Below are positions 1-8,817 of a DNA stretch of 64,000 nt, piece by piece (within the stretch, counting starts at the first letter, position 1; every line of letters begins with the position of its first letter). Origin of the DNA: Opitutia bacterium (GTDB lineage Bacteria; Verrucomicrobiota; Verrucomicrobiae; Opitutales; UBA953). The position numbers and the translations under genes were made by a program. The notes below the pieces were generated by a model, which was not told where the DNA came from, ran no database searches, and saw only the letters and a list, made by a program, of their open reading frames with translations. Location: positions 12,624 to 76,623 of the forward strand of contig SFEJ01000007.1 of NCBI GenBank assembly GCA_004558035.1, read 5' to 3'.

Positions 1-1
1 C

Positions 2-82
2 GCGTATTTTTCCGGCAAATACATTCTGCACTATCCGTACCCGGACGTCTTCCGCGCGCGCTGCACGCCGCCCCCGCAGTGA
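2..82 (+). CDS. C-terminal end of an unidentified protein (partial)
   Basis: An open frame enters from the left edge and ends at TGA 80-82. The 26 visible residues include a YFSGKYILHYPYPD segment and a Pro-rich end (CTPPPQ). Codon use matches the GC-rich neighbours, which supports a real gene end. Too little is present to name a family. A copy of the GTTCCCG word follows just after the stop, in the 48-bp gap before the next gene. Confidence 0.5.
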   Translation, partial: AYFSGKYILHYPYPDVFRARCTPPPQ

Positions 83-130
83 CGTTCCCGAGTCTGCCGC
101 TTTTCCCCGAATCCCGAATCTCTTTTCCCT

Positions 131-1795
131 ATGGCTAAAATCTATCCCGATCTCCGAAATTCCGACGGCGCTCCGCGCATGCGCAACGAAGCCGAAGAGC
201 GCGTCCTTGAAAAAATTCTCGAACAGTTCTCCGACGACTGGACGGTGCTGACGAATCTCGACTACACGACGGACGTCTCTCGCTTCCAGCCTTACGTCTG
301 CGGCGAAATCGATTTTCTGCTGCATCACGAAATTTTCGGACTGCTCGCGATTGAAGTGAAGAGCGGCGTCTTCGCCCGGCGCGGCGGAAAATGGCTGCAG
401 AACGGCCGCGAGCGTGAACGCTCGCCGTGGGAGCAGGTCGGGAAGGAGGTCGAATTCGTCCGCGAGTATCTCAAGCACGAGCTGGGCTTCCGCGACAAGG
501 AGCGCCTGCCGTTCCCCGTCGTCGGCGTGCCGTGCTTTCCGGACTGCGCGTGGAATGGCTCTCTGCCGCCGGACGTGCGCGGGAACGCGATTTGGGCGGA
601 CGATCTGGACGACCTGCCCGCTGTCGCCGAAAATTTTCTACGCAACGCGCGTTCCCGCGCGGACGCGCGGCGGCGCTTCGACGACCTGCTCGTGGAGTAC
701 GCGCTGCGCGGGCTCGTCGAAATCGCCGAGCGTCTCCGCGACCATTCGACGGAGGAACGCGCGGTGCTGCTGCGCCTGACGGAAGAGCAGGGGCGCGTGC
801 TCAACGCCTCGACGCGCGGGCTGGCGCGCTTCCGCGTGCGCGGCGGCGCGGGAACGGGCAAGTCCGTCATCGCGCTCGAAAAGGCGAAGCGTCTCGCCGC
901 CTCGAGCAAGAGCGTGCTGCTGCTGTGCTACAACCTGCTGCTCTGCGAAAATTTCCGCGAGTCCGCGAAGGATTGCCCGAACGTCTCCGCCCGCGCGTTT
1001 TCCGTCTTCGCGCGGGATCGGCTCGGCATTTCCGACGCGGAGCGCGACGCCGTGCCGCCGGAGCTGCGCAACGCGTTCTTCGAGGAGCTGCCGCGGCGGC
1101 TCCTGGAAAATCTCCGCGAAAATCCTCTGAAATTCGACGCCGTGATCGTGGACGAGGCGCAGGATTTTTCGCCGGACATGTGGCTCGCCGTCGAGGCGAT
1201 GACGAAGCCCGAAGGCGATTTCGTGATTTTTTACGATCCGAATCAGAACATCTTCCGTGACGAGCTGGCGCTCCCGCCTTCGCTCGCGGACGCGCCCGAG
1301 CACGTGCTTTCGCGCAACTGCCGCAACACGCGCGCGATCTTCGACGCCGTGCGCGAGCGCCTCCAGGACGGAACGGAACTGTCCGCGGGAACGCCGGAGG
1401 GCGAGGACGTCCGCGAATTTTTCCCGGAGACGGCGGAGGCATGCCGCGCCGCGCTCTCGGAAACGCTCGGCAGCCTGCGCACGCGCGGCGTCCCCGGGAA
1501 CGAAATCACGATCATCGGCCCGCGCGCGCGTCCCGAAGACACCTGCATCGGCGCCGACGTCGAAGTCGGCGGCTTCCGCGTCGTCTCGCCGCCGCTTCGC
1601 CGCTTCGAGCCCGGAACGATCGAATACTTCACCTGCATGCGCTTCAAGGGCTGCGAGACGGGAACGCTCGTCCTCTTCGAGCTCGACGAAAATTCATCCG
1701 ACTGGAGCCCGCGCCGCGTCTATTCCGCGATTTCGCGCGCGGTGAACCGCCTCGTCGTCATCCACGCGCCCCCGAAACCCGCGCGGCGCGGCTGA
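131..1795 (+). CDS. NERD-domain SF1 (UvrD-like) helicase
   Basis: This 554-residue protein combines an N-terminal nuclease-related (NERD) domain with a superfamily 1 helicase core. The NERD part (about residues 15-130) shows the expected acidic/lysine pattern, GEIDF (E59, D61) followed by IEVKSG (E75, K77). The helicase part has Walker A GGAGTGKS (238-245), Walker B/motif II VDEAQD (D341-D345) and a C-terminal motif VI-like YSAISRA segment near residue 530. Members of this architecture are inferred to bind and process DNA; some are linked to defence, but nothing nearby supports that here. The ATG start has no obvious Shine-Dalgarno sequence. It looks monocistronic. The domain assignment is firm; the biological role is not known. 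Confidence 0.85.
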   Translation: MAKIYPDLRNSDGAPRMRNEAEERVLEKILEQFSDDWTVLTNLDYTTDVSRFQPYVCGEIDFLLHHEIFGLLAIEVKSGVFARRGGKWLQNGRERERSPWEQVGKEVEFVREYLKHELGFRDKERLPFPVVGVPCFPDCAWNGSLPPDVRGNAIWADDLDDLPAVAENFLRNARSRADARRRFDDLLVEYALRGLVEIAERLRDHSTEERAVLLRLTEEQGRVLNASTRGLARFRVRGGAGTGKSVIALEKAKRLAASSKSVLLLCYNLLLCENFRESAKDCPNVSARAFSVFARDRLGISDAERDAVPPELRNAFFEELPRRLLENLRENPLKFDAVIVDEAQDFSPDMWLAVEAMTKPEGDFVIFYDPNQNIFRDELALPPSLADAPEHVLSRNCRNTRAIFDAVRERLQDGTELSAGTPEGEDVREFFPETAEACRAALSETLGSLRTRGVPGNEITIIGPRARPEDTCIGADVEVGGFRVVSPPLRRFEPGTIEYFTCMRFKGCETGTLVLFELDENSSDWSPRRVYSAISRAVNRLVVIHAPPKPARRG

Positions 1796-1930
1796 GCGGC
1801 GGGCGCACCGACGGCGCGTTCCCGCGCGGCGTTTTTCCGCGAAACTTTCCGCGCGGTTTTGCGTTGTCCGAATATGCCGCAGCGCGCATGCTCTGGGGCA
1901 GTTTCCCTTCGCAGACGAAAGTTCCTCATC

Positions 1931-3613
1931 GTGATCACCGCCGAAAACCTCACCGAAATTTTCCCCGAAATCTCCGCCGGGCGCGCGCGCGAAATCTTCG
2001 ACGCGCCGCTCGAGCTGCGCTGCCGCCTCATCTCGGAGACGACGGGAACGACGACGACGCGCGTCGCCGAGCGGCTCGCCGCGCGCGAGGGGCTCGCGTT
2101 CGCGCCGCGCTTCGAGCTCGCGCCCGACTGCGCCGCGTTCCCGCTGCGCCTGATCCACGAATACCAGTGCCTGCCCGTCGTCGGCGCGGACGCGCCCGCG
2201 GGAACGCTCACGCTCGCCGCGGGCTGGCCGCCCGAGCCGCGCATGTCGGAATGGATTTACGCGCTCTGCGGCAGGCGCCCGCGCTGGATCATGGCGGCGC
2301 CGGACATGATTTCCGAGACCATCGCGAAGCGCTTCGGCGTCGGCTCCGGCTCGCTCGACGAAGCGACGCTCGACGACCTCGCCGAGGAAAAGATCGAGGA
2401 CGAGGAGGACGAGAACGCCGCCATCATCCGCTTCGTGAACGAGATCGTGCAGAAGGCCGCGAACGACCGCGCGACGGACATCCATTTCGAGCCGCAGAAG
2501 GAGACGCTCGCCATCCGCTACCGCATCGACGGCGAGCTCGTTCCCGTGAACGTGCCGGACAATCTCGTGAAGTTTCAGGCGGCGATCATCTCGCGCATCA
2601 AGATCATGGCGCGGCTGAACATTTCCGAGCGCCGCCGCCCGCAGGACGGCCGCATCACCTTCACGCAGCAGAACGGCGAGACCATCGACATCCGCGTCTC
2701 GACGCTGCCGACGCTCTACGGCGAATCCGTCTCGCTCCGCCTGCTCGGCACGAAGGCGCAGTCGCTGACGATCGGCGACCTCGGCTTCCTGCCCGACGAC
2801 GAGGCGACGATCAACGCGCACCTGCGCCTGCCGCACGGCATCATTCTCGTCACGGGACCGACGGGCTCGGGCAAATCGACGTCGCTGACGGCGTTTCTGC
2901 GCCGCATCAACACGCCGAACCTGCGCCTCATGTCCGTCGAGGATCCCGTCGAATACGAAGTGCCCGGCGTGAATCAGACGCAGGTGCAGAGCGAAATCGG
3001 GCTCACGTTCGCGAACGTGCTTCGCAGCATTCTGCGTCAGGACCCGGACGTCGTCATGGTCGGCGAAATCCGCGACGGCGAGACCGCCGACATCGCGATC
3101 CGCGCCGCGCTCACGGGGCACCTCGTGCTTTCCACGCTGCACACGAACGACGCGCCCGGCGCGCTCACGCGGCTCACGGACATGGGCATCGAGCCGTTTC
3201 TCATCGCCTCCTCGGTGGAGATGATCATCGCGCAGCGGCTCGTGCGGCGGCTTTGCCTGCGTTGCTCGAAGCCCGCGAAATACGATCCCGCGTACGTGAA
3301 GTCGTGCCTCGTCGCGCTCGGGCTCGATCCCGCGCTCGCGCCGGAAATCCGCACGGCGAACGTTCCCGCGGGCTGCGAATACTGCCGCGGCATCGGCTAC
3401 CGCGGGCGCGTCGGCATCTTCGAGATTCTTCCCGTTTCGGAAAAGATTCACGACCTCATCGTCGAAAAGCGTTCGGCGAGCGAGATCCGCGAACAGGCGC
3501 TGCGCGAAGGCATGCGCTCGCTGCAGCGGTGCGGCTGGGAACAGGTGAAGCGCGGCGTCACCTCGCTCGAGGAGATCATGAACTACGCGCAGCACGCCGC
3601 CGAAGAGCGTTGA
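1931..3613 (+). CDS. GspE/PulE/PilB-family secretion or pilus ATPase
   Basis: This is a hexameric ATPase of the type II secretion / type IV pilus assembly family, acting on the cytoplasmic face of the inner membrane. It shows Walker A GPTGSGKST (about 309-317), an Asp box and Walker B region with VMVGEIRDGETADI, the His box HLVLSTLHTNDAPGALTRL, and two C-x2-C pairs (CLRC near 441, CEYC near 482) that bind zinc in GspE/PilB. The N-terminal third is a GspE-N-like domain. The frame is open from TTG 1859, with ATG 1874 also possible. GTG 1931 is preferred because it starts at the recognisable domain and avoids an Arg-rich tail (560 residues). No other pilus gene is adjacent, so secretion versus pilus use cannot be decided. 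Confidence 0.88.
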   Translation: MITAENLTEIFPEISAGRAREIFDAPLELRCRLISETTGTTTTRVAERLAAREGLAFAPRFELAPDCAAFPLRLIHEYQCLPVVGADAPAGTLTLAAGWPPEPRMSEWIYALCGRRPRWIMAAPDMISETIAKRFGVGSGSLDEATLDDLAEEKIEDEEDENAAIIRFVNEIVQKAANDRATDIHFEPQKETLAIRYRIDGELVPVNVPDNLVKFQAAIISRIKIMARLNISERRRPQDGRITFTQQNGETIDIRVSTLPTLYGESVSLRLLGTKAQSLTIGDLGFLPDDEATINAHLRLPHGIILVTGPTGSGKSTSLTAFLRRINTPNLRLMSVEDPVEYEVPGVNQTQVQSEIGLTFANVLRSILRQDPDVVMVGEIRDGETADIAIRAALTGHLVLSTLHTNDAPGALTRLTDMGIEPFLIASSVEMIIAQRLVRRLCLRCSKPAKYDPAYVKSCLVALGLDPALAPEIRTANVPAGCEYCRGIGYRGRVGIFEILPVSEKIHDLIVEKRSASEIREQALREGMRSLQRCGWEQVKRGVTSLEEIMNYAQHAAEER

Positions 3614-3620
3614 CGGGGCG

Positions 3621-3662
3621 GCGTTCCCGCGCCGCGTTTTTTCTCGCGGAAGGCGGGAACGC
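3621..3662 (+). terminator. Inverted pair of the dispersed word after the GspE/PilB gene
   Basis: GCGTTCCCGC (3621-3630) and GCGGGAACGC (3653-3662) form a 10-bp perfect stem, 8 bp after the ATPase stop codon. The T-run TTTTTT lies in the loop rather than after the stem, so this is a hairpin of possible terminator function rather than a classic intrinsic terminator. Confidence 0.45.
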
Positions 3663-3666
3663 GGCG

Positions 3667-3672
3667 TATCCT
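3667..3672 (+). promoter_or_regulatory. Putative -10 box of panC (TATCCT)
   Basis: TATCCT lies 24 bp before the panC ATG and fits the TANNNT pattern seen before several other genes here, preceded by GCG. No convincing -35 is visible at 17 bp. Confidence is low without transcript data. Confidence 0.3.
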
Positions 3673-3695
3673 CGGGCGCAATTTTTTCAGCAAAG

Positions 3696-4544
3696 ATGAT
3701 TGTCATTCACGATCCGAAGGAACTGCAGAAAACCGCGCTCGAGCTCCGCGCCCGAGGCAAGAAGATCGCTCTCGTGCCGACCATGGGCAACCTCCACGCC
3801 GGACACGCCTCGCTGATGGACGCCGCCCGCCCGCTCGCCGACGTGCTCGTCGTCTCCGTCTTCGTCAACCCGACGCAGTTCGGGCCGAACGAGGACTACG
3901 ACAAGTACCCGCGCACGCTCGAGGCCGACAAGCGGGTCTGCGAAGCGCACGGCGTCGACGTGCTTTTCGCGCCCGCGCCCGGCGACGTCTACGCGCCCGA
4001 CGCGAGCACCTTCGTCACCGAAAACGCCTGTTCTCAGGGGCTCTGTGGGCGTTCCCGCCCGACGCATTTCCGCGGCGTCTGCACCGTCGTCAATCTGCTC
4101 TTCAATCTCGCGCAGCCGCACGTCGCCGTCTTCGGACAGAAGGACGCGCAGCAGGTCGCCGTGCTCAAGCGCATGGTGCGCGATCTCCACATGCCCGTGG
4201 AGCTGCGCGTCTCGCCGATCGTCCGCGAAGGCGACGGGCTCGCCCTCAGCTCCCGCAATCAGTATCTGACGCCGCGGGAACGCGCCGCCGCGCCGCGCAT
4301 CCAGGCGACGCTCCGCGCGCTTCTCGAAAAGATCGCCGCGGGAACGGACGACGCGAAGACGCTCGCGCGCGCGTTCACGGAAACGCTCGCCGCCGACCCG
4401 ATTTTCGAGACGGACTACGTCGAGATCGTGAACAATTCCACGATGGCGCCGCTCGAAAAAATTCTGCCGGGAGAGACGCTGATCGCCGTCGCCGTGCGCA
4501 TGACGGAGTCCCGGACGCGCCTGATCGACAACGTGCTCGCCTGA
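3696..4544 (+). CDS. panC: Pantothenate synthetase
   Basis: The enzyme condenses pantoate and beta-alanine with ATP to make pantothenate, the precursor of coenzyme A, in the cytoplasm. Its 282 residues match the family length. It has the nucleotide-binding HIGH-like segment PTMGNLHAGH (residues 28-37, H34 and H37), the VSVFVNPTQFGPNED pantoate-site segment, FGQKD, and the KMSKS-equivalent LSSRNQYL. It begins at ATG 3696 and is flanked by hairpins on both sides, so it is probably transcribed alone. No panB or panD gene is in view. Confidence 0.97.
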   Translation: MIVIHDPKELQKTALELRARGKKIALVPTMGNLHAGHASLMDAARPLADVLVVSVFVNPTQFGPNEDYDKYPRTLEADKRVCEAHGVDVLFAPAPGDVYAPDASTFVTENACSQGLCGRSRPTHFRGVCTVVNLLFNLAQPHVAVFGQKDAQQVAVLKRMVRDLHMPVELRVSPIVREGDGLALSSRNQYLTPRERAAAPRIQATLRALLEKIAAGTDDAKTLARAFTETLAADPIFETDYVEIVNNSTMAPLEKILPGETLIAVAVRMTESRTRLIDNVLA

Positions 4545-4560
4545 GCCGTTCCCGAGCCGC

Positions 4561-4601
4561 GAAGAACCGCGCGCGACGCCCGCCGTCGCGCGCGGTTCTT
4601 C
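4561..4601 (+). terminator. Strong hairpin after panC
   Basis: GAAGAACCGCGCGCGACG (4561-4578) and its exact reverse complement (4584-4601) form an 18-bp perfect stem with a 5-base loop, 16 bp after the panC stop. There is no T-run beyond the stem, but the 3' arm ends in GGTTCTTC. It is likely a transcription end or RNA-stabilising hairpin. Confidence 0.65.
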
Positions 4602-4684
4602 ATTGTCGCGTGCCTCGGCGCGCGCGAGGACGCGGCAAAAATCGGATTTAAAAAGCCGCGCGGACATGTCAGAATGAACGCATT

Positions 4685-5788
4685 ATGTTACAAGCAGGTA
4701 TCGTCGGTTTGCCGAACGTCGGCAAAAGCACGCTTTTCAACGCGCTGACGCGTTCCCGCAACGCCGAAGCCGCCAATTATCCTTTCTGCACGATCGAGCC
4801 CAACGTGGGCATCGTCGAAGTGCCGGACGCGCGCCTCGAACCGCTCCGCGTTCTCGCGAAGACGAACGTCGTCATTCCCGCCGCGATCGAGTTCGTGGAC
4901 ATCGCCGGTCTCGTCGCGGGCGCGTCCAAGGGCGAAGGGCTCGGCAACAAGTTTCTCGCCAACATCCGCGAAGTGGACGCCATCGTGCACGTCGTCCGCT
5001 GCTTCGACAACGACGACATCATCCACAACATGGGTTCGGTCGATCCCGTGCGCGACATCGAGGTGATCACGACGGAGCTCGTTCTCGCGGACCTGCAGTC
5101 GTGTGAATCGCAGCTCGACAAGAACGTGAAGAAGATGCGCGGGCAGGACAAGGAGGCGGCGGCGAACGTCGCTCTGCTCAACCGCCTCATTCCGCATCTC
5201 AACGAAGGCAGGACGGCGGCGTCGCTCCCGATGAACGAAGAGGAGCTCAAGCGCGTGAAGCTGTTCTCGCTGCTCTCGATGAAGCCCGTGCTCTACGCGT
5301 GCAACGTGGACGAGTCTCACCTCGCCGATCCCGCGAAGAATCCCTACGTCGAGGCCGTCCGCCGCTACGTCGCGGACAACCACGACGCGCGCGTCTGCGT
5401 CATCTGCGCGCAGGTCGAGGCGGAGCTCTGCGAACTCTCGCCCGAGGAGGGCAGGGAATTCCTCGAAAGCCTCGGCGTGGAGGATTCCGGCGTCTCCCAG
5501 CTCATCCGCCTTTCCTACGATCTGCTCGGACTCGCCTCCTACTTCACCGCGGGCGAAAAGGAAGTGCACGCCTGGACGTTCCGGAAAGGCATGACGGCGC
5601 CGCAGTGCGCGGGCATCATCCACACCGATTTCGAAAAGGGCTTCATCAAGGCGGACGTCGTCTCCTACGAAGACCTGATCGCCGCGGGTTCCGTCGCCGC
5701 CGCGCGCGAAGCCGGCAAGTACCGCCTCGAAGGCAAGGAATACGTCTTCAGGGACGGCGACGTCGCCGTCTTCCGTTTCGCCAACTGA
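4685..5788 (+). CDS. ychF: Ribosome-associated redox-responsive ATPase YchF
   Basis: YchF/OLA1 is an Obg-related P-loop NTPase that prefers ATP and associates with ribosomes. The N-terminus carries the G1 loop GLPNVGKST (8-16). The G3 segment DIAGLVAGASKGEGLGNKFL is characteristic of the family. A coiled insertion follows (around 130-165), and the C-terminus is a TGS-like domain (from about 280). The length of 367 residues matches the family (about 363). The gene follows the panC hairpin and is 29 bp from the aldolase-like gene downstream, so the two may be co-transcribed. The start is unambiguous. Confidence 0.97.
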   Translation: MLQAGIVGLPNVGKSTLFNALTRSRNAEAANYPFCTIEPNVGIVEVPDARLEPLRVLAKTNVVIPAAIEFVDIAGLVAGASKGEGLGNKFLANIREVDAIVHVVRCFDNDDIIHNMGSVDPVRDIEVITTELVLADLQSCESQLDKNVKKMRGQDKEAAANVALLNRLIPHLNEGRTAASLPMNEEELKRVKLFSLLSMKPVLYACNVDESHLADPAKNPYVEAVRRYVADNHDARVCVICAQVEAELCELSPEEGREFLESLGVEDSGVSQLIRLSYDLLGLASYFTAGEKEVHAWTFRKGMTAPQCAGIIHTDFEKGFIKADVVSYEDLIAAGSVAAAREAGKYRLEGKEYVFRDGDVAVFRFAN

Positions 5789-5817
5789 TTTTTTTCTCAA
5801 CCCCTCGTTTCATCGAC

Positions 5818-6633
5818 ATGGAAAATTCCGACATCGAAACCCGCCTGAACGCGATCGAAGCCAAGCTCGATGCGCTTCTCGAAAAAAAGACCGCGAAGGT
5901 CGCCCCCGTCAATCCCTTCGGCAAAGCCTACGAATGGACGCCGGGCGCCGACGCGAAGACGCCCGAGGAAATCGAGGCGTTCTTCGGCTCGCCCGAAATC
6001 AGCCGGATCAAGTCGCAGATGTGCGACATCGGCCGCCGCATCTGGGCCAAGGATTTCGTGGACGGCAACGGCGGCAACATCACCGTCCGCGTGGGCGACG
6101 ACCTCGTCCTGTGCACGCCGACGCTCGTCTCCAAAGGCTTCATGAAGCCCGAGGACATCTGCCTGATCGACTTCGCGGGCAATCAGCTCGCGGGAACGCG
6201 GCGCCGCACGAGCGAGGCGATGACGCACCTCGAAGTGCTCAAGCGCGTTCCGAACGCGCGCGCCTGCGTCCACGCGCATCCGCCGCACGCGACCGCCTTC
6301 GCGATCTCCAACGAAGTTCCCGCCAAGGGCATCATTCCCGAAGCGGAAATCTTCCTCGGCAGCATCGGCATCGCGGAATACCAGACGCCGGGCGCGCCCG
6401 AGCTCGCCGAGACCGTCGCCGAATGCGCGCGCGGGCACCAGGCCGTCATCATGAAGAATCACGGCGTGCTCTGCTGGGGCAAGAACGCCGAGGACGCCTA
6501 CTGGCGCGTGGAGATTCTCGACGCGTACTGCCACACGCTCGCGATCGCGCTCCAGCTCGGACGCGGCCTCTGCGAAATCCGTCCGGAAAAGGTGCGCGAG
6601 CTCGAGCGCATCCGCGCCGCGCTGATCAAGTGA
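5818..6633 (+). CDS. Class II aldolase/adducin family protein
   Basis: This 271-residue protein belongs to the family of zinc-dependent fuculose/ribulose-phosphate aldolases and epimerases. The core (from about residue 60) has GNGGNITVR (phosphate/substrate loop), THLEVLKRVPNARACVHAHPPH with the zinc-ligand His pair, an acidic catalytic region near PEAEIFLG, and MKNHGV with the third zinc His. An N-terminal extension of about 55 residues starts with a short charged coiled-coil-like stretch (SDIETRLNAIEAKLDALLEKK), which is unusual for the enzyme core and may aid oligomerisation. ATG 5818 is chosen because the frame upstream only shadows ychF. The true substrate is unknown, as no sugar-kinase or isomerase gene is adjacent. 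Confidence 0.85.
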   Translation: MENSDIETRLNAIEAKLDALLEKKTAKVAPVNPFGKAYEWTPGADAKTPEEIEAFFGSPEISRIKSQMCDIGRRIWAKDFVDGNGGNITVRVGDDLVLCTPTLVSKGFMKPEDICLIDFAGNQLAGTRRRTSEAMTHLEVLKRVPNARACVHAHPPHATAFAISNEVPAKGIIPEAEIFLGSIGIAEYQTPGAPELAETVAECARGHQAVIMKNHGVLCWGKNAEDAYWRVEILDAYCHTLAIALQLGRGLCEIRPEKVRELERIRAALIK

Positions 6634-6653
6634 GGCGCGCCCGCGGAAACGCG

Positions 6654-6677
6654 TTGACAAGGTTTTCGCCTTACAAT
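6654..6677 (+). promoter_or_regulatory. Possible tRNA-Gln promoter elements
   Basis: TTGACA (6654-6659) is a perfect -35 match and TACAAT (6672-6677) a good -10, but only 12 bp separate them, short of the usual 16-18. One of the two may be coincidental. Confidence 0.3.
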
Positions 6678-6704
6678 TTTTTTGAAAGCCTTCTTTTCGA
6701 AAAT

Positions 6705-6778
6705 TGTCCGATGGTGTAATGGCAGCACAAGTGATTTTGGTTCACTTTGTCCAGGTTCGAATCCTGGTCGGACAACCA
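6705..6778 (+). tRNA. tRNA-Gln (anticodon TTG)
   Basis: The acceptor stem TGTCCGA (6705-6711) pairs with TCGGACA (6768-6774), followed by discriminator A and an encoded CCA (6776-6778). The anticodon arm AGTGA/TCACT holds the loop TTTTGGT, giving anticodon TTG. The T arm CCAGG-TTCGAAT-CCTGG is perfect. An intrinsic terminator follows within 5 bp. Confidence 0.97.
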
Positions 6779-6781
6779 CGA

Positions 6782-6812
6782 AAAAGCCCGCGAAACGCCG
6801 CGGGCTTTTTTT
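6782..6812 (+). terminator. Intrinsic terminator of tRNA-Gln
   Basis: AAAAGCCCGCG (6782-6792) and CGCGGGCTTTT (6799-6809) form an 11-bp stem with a 6-base loop, followed by further Ts. This is a classic rho-independent terminator directly after the tRNA. Confidence 0.92.
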
Positions 6813-6906
6813 GCGCCCGCGGGCGTTCCCGCGCGGGTTCTCCGGCGCGTTTTTTTGTTGAGGCGGGAGGCGCAACAGGATTTTCTTTAGACACCTTCGA
6901 TTTTCT

Positions 6907-8817
6907 ATGAGCGATCCGATCAAACACGAATGCGGAATTGCCGTCGTCCGGCTTCTGAAACCGCTCGAATACTACGAGCACAAGTATGGGACGCCGCTGT
7001 ACGGCTTCAACCAGCTGTTCCTGCTGATGGAAAAGCAGCACAACCGCGGACAGGACGGCGCCGGCATCGGATGCGTGAAGCTCAACGTTCCCGCGGGAGA
7101 AAGCTTCATGGCGCGCGACCGCGCGCTGGGCTCGGGGGCGCTCACGGAAATGTTCTCGCGCCAGCTCGCGGATTACGAGGAGAAGGTCCGCGAGGGCAAA
7201 ATCTTCCCGGAAATCCCCGCCACGGTGAAGGAGAACTTCAATTTCGGCGGCGAGCTGCTGATCGGGCATCTCCGCTACGGCACCTCCGGCAACTACGATC
7301 TTTCGACCTGCCACCCCTTCGCCCGCAAATCCATCTGGCCGACGCGCAACCTGATGATTGCGGGCAATTTTTCGATCACGAATCCGGGCGAACTCAACGA
7401 AATCCTCGTCAACCGCGGCGCGCATCCCGTGTTCTCGACGGACACGCAGTCGCTGCTCGAGGAGCTCGGCTTCTGGCTCGACGACGCGCACACGACGATC
7501 TTCCGCGAGCTGCGCGACAAGGGCGTTCCCGGGCGTGAAATGCCCGAAATCATTTCCCGCCGCATCGACCTCGCCGACGTGCTCCGCAAGGCTTCCGTCA
7601 AGTGGGACGGCGGCTTCGCGCTCTGCGGCGTCACGGGCAACGGCGACATGTTCGCGATGCGCGACCCGAACGGCATCCGCCCGTGCTTCATTCTGCGCAC
7701 GGACGAAGTCGTCGCCGTCGCGTCCGAACGCGCGGCGCTGATGACGATCTTCAACGCCGAGGAAAGCCAGGTCGAGGAGCTCACGCCCGGCTCGGCGATG
7801 ATCGTCGAGAACCACGGCGAGACGCGCTTCGAAAAGATTTTCGAGCCCGGCGAAAAGACGCACTGCACGTTCGAGCGGCTCTATTTCTCGCGCGGGAACG
7901 ACGTCGCGATCTACCGCGAGCGCAAGGCGCTCGGCGCCGCGCTCGTGCCGCAGATTCTCGAAGAAATCGACCACGACCTGGCGAACACGGTCTTCTCGTT
8001 CATCCCGAACACGGCGGAAACCGCCTACTACGGCATGATGGCGGAGCTGCGCGTCAGCCGCCGCCGCGAAGTGCGCGAGGAACTGCTCGCCGCCGTGAAG
8101 AACGGGACCGTGGACGAGGCGCTCATCGAACGCCTCATCATGGGCAATTGGCCGCGCGGCGAAAAAGTCGCGCACAAGGACATCAAGCTGCGCACCTTCA
8201 TTTCGCAGGAAAAGACGCGCAACCGCCTCGCCTCGCACGTGTACGACATTTCCTACGGCGTCGTCCGCGAGGGCGAAAACCTCGTCATCATCGACGACTC
8301 GATCGTGCGCGGCACGACGCTGCGCGAGTCCATTCTCAAGATCCTTTCCCGTCCGAATCCGAAAAAGATCATCGTCTGCTCGTCCGCGCCGCAGGTGCGC
8401 TATCCGGACTGCTACGGCATCGACATGAGCGAGCTGGGCAAGTTCCTCGCGTTCCAGGCGGCGGTCCAGCTCTGCCAGCAGAGCGGCAAGGGCGACATTC
8501 TCCGCGAAGTCTACGCCGACTGCGTGCGGGAACTCGAAAAGCCCGAGCCCGACATGGTCAACCACGTCGGCCGCATTTACGCGCAGTTCTCCGACGAGGA
8601 GATCTCCCGCAAGTGCGCCGAGCTCGTCTATCCGGACTGCGACTGGCACGGCGAGCTCGTGCTGATTTATCAGACGATCGACAACCTGCTCAAGGCGTGC
8701 CCCGGCAGCGCGGGAGCGTGGTATTTCACGGGGAACTATCCGACGCGCGGCGGCTTCCGGGCCCTCAACCGCGCGTACGTCAATTTCTACGAAAACCGCG
8801 CCGCGCGCGCCTACTGA
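6907..8817 (+). CDS. Amidophosphoribosyltransferase-type glutamine amidotransferase (long PurF family)
   Basis: This 636-residue protein has an N-terminal Ntn glutaminase domain and a C-terminal PRPP-binding phosphoribosyltransferase domain. The glutaminase nucleophile is Cys9 in HECGIA, followed by KQHNRGQDGAG and the LRYGTSGNYD segment. The PRPP loop is VIIDDSIVRGTT. It resembles the roughly 620-residue PurF-like proteins known from Bacteroidetes (first step of purine synthesis, PRPP to phosphoribosylamine) more than the E. coli enzyme. Because Cys is at position 9, an 8-residue propeptide would have to be removed for an N-terminal nucleophile. No upstream Shine-Dalgarno is obvious. It ends in a 7-bp convergent overlap with the methionyl-tRNA formyltransferase gene. 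Confidence 0.85.
   Translation: MSDPIKHECGIAVVRLLKPLEYYEHKYGTPLYGFNQLFLLMEKQHNRGQDGAGIGCVKLNVPAGESFMARDRALGSGALTEMFSRQLADYEEKVREGKIFPEIPATVKENFNFGGELLIGHLRYGTSGNYDLSTCHPFARKSIWPTRNLMIAGNFSITNPGELNEILVNRGAHPVFSTDTQSLLEELGFWLDDAHTTIFRELRDKGVPGREMPEIISRRIDLADVLRKASVKWDGGFALCGVTGNGDMFAMRDPNGIRPCFILRTDEVVAVASERAALMTIFNAEESQVEELTPGSAMIVENHGETRFEKIFEPGEKTHCTFERLYFSRGNDVAIYRERKALGAALVPQILEEIDHDLANTVFSFIPNTAETAYYGMMAELRVSRRREVREELLAAVKNGTVDEALIERLIMGNWPRGEKVAHKDIKLRTFISQEKTRNRLASHVYDISYGVVREGENLVIIDDSIVRGTTLRESILKILSRPNPKKIIVCSSAPQVRYPDCYGIDMSELGKFLAFQAAVQLCQQSGKGDILREVYADCVRELEKPEPDMVNHVGRIYAQFSDEEISRKCAELVYPDCDWHGELVLIYQTIDNLLKACPGSAGAWYFTGNYPTRGGFRALNRAYVNFYENRAARAY

Noticed and set aside
1859..1930. 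TTG 1859 or ATG 1874 as start of the GspE/PilB gene
   Set aside because: The added residues are Arg/Cys-rich and unlike the family; GTG 1931 fits better, though this is not certain.
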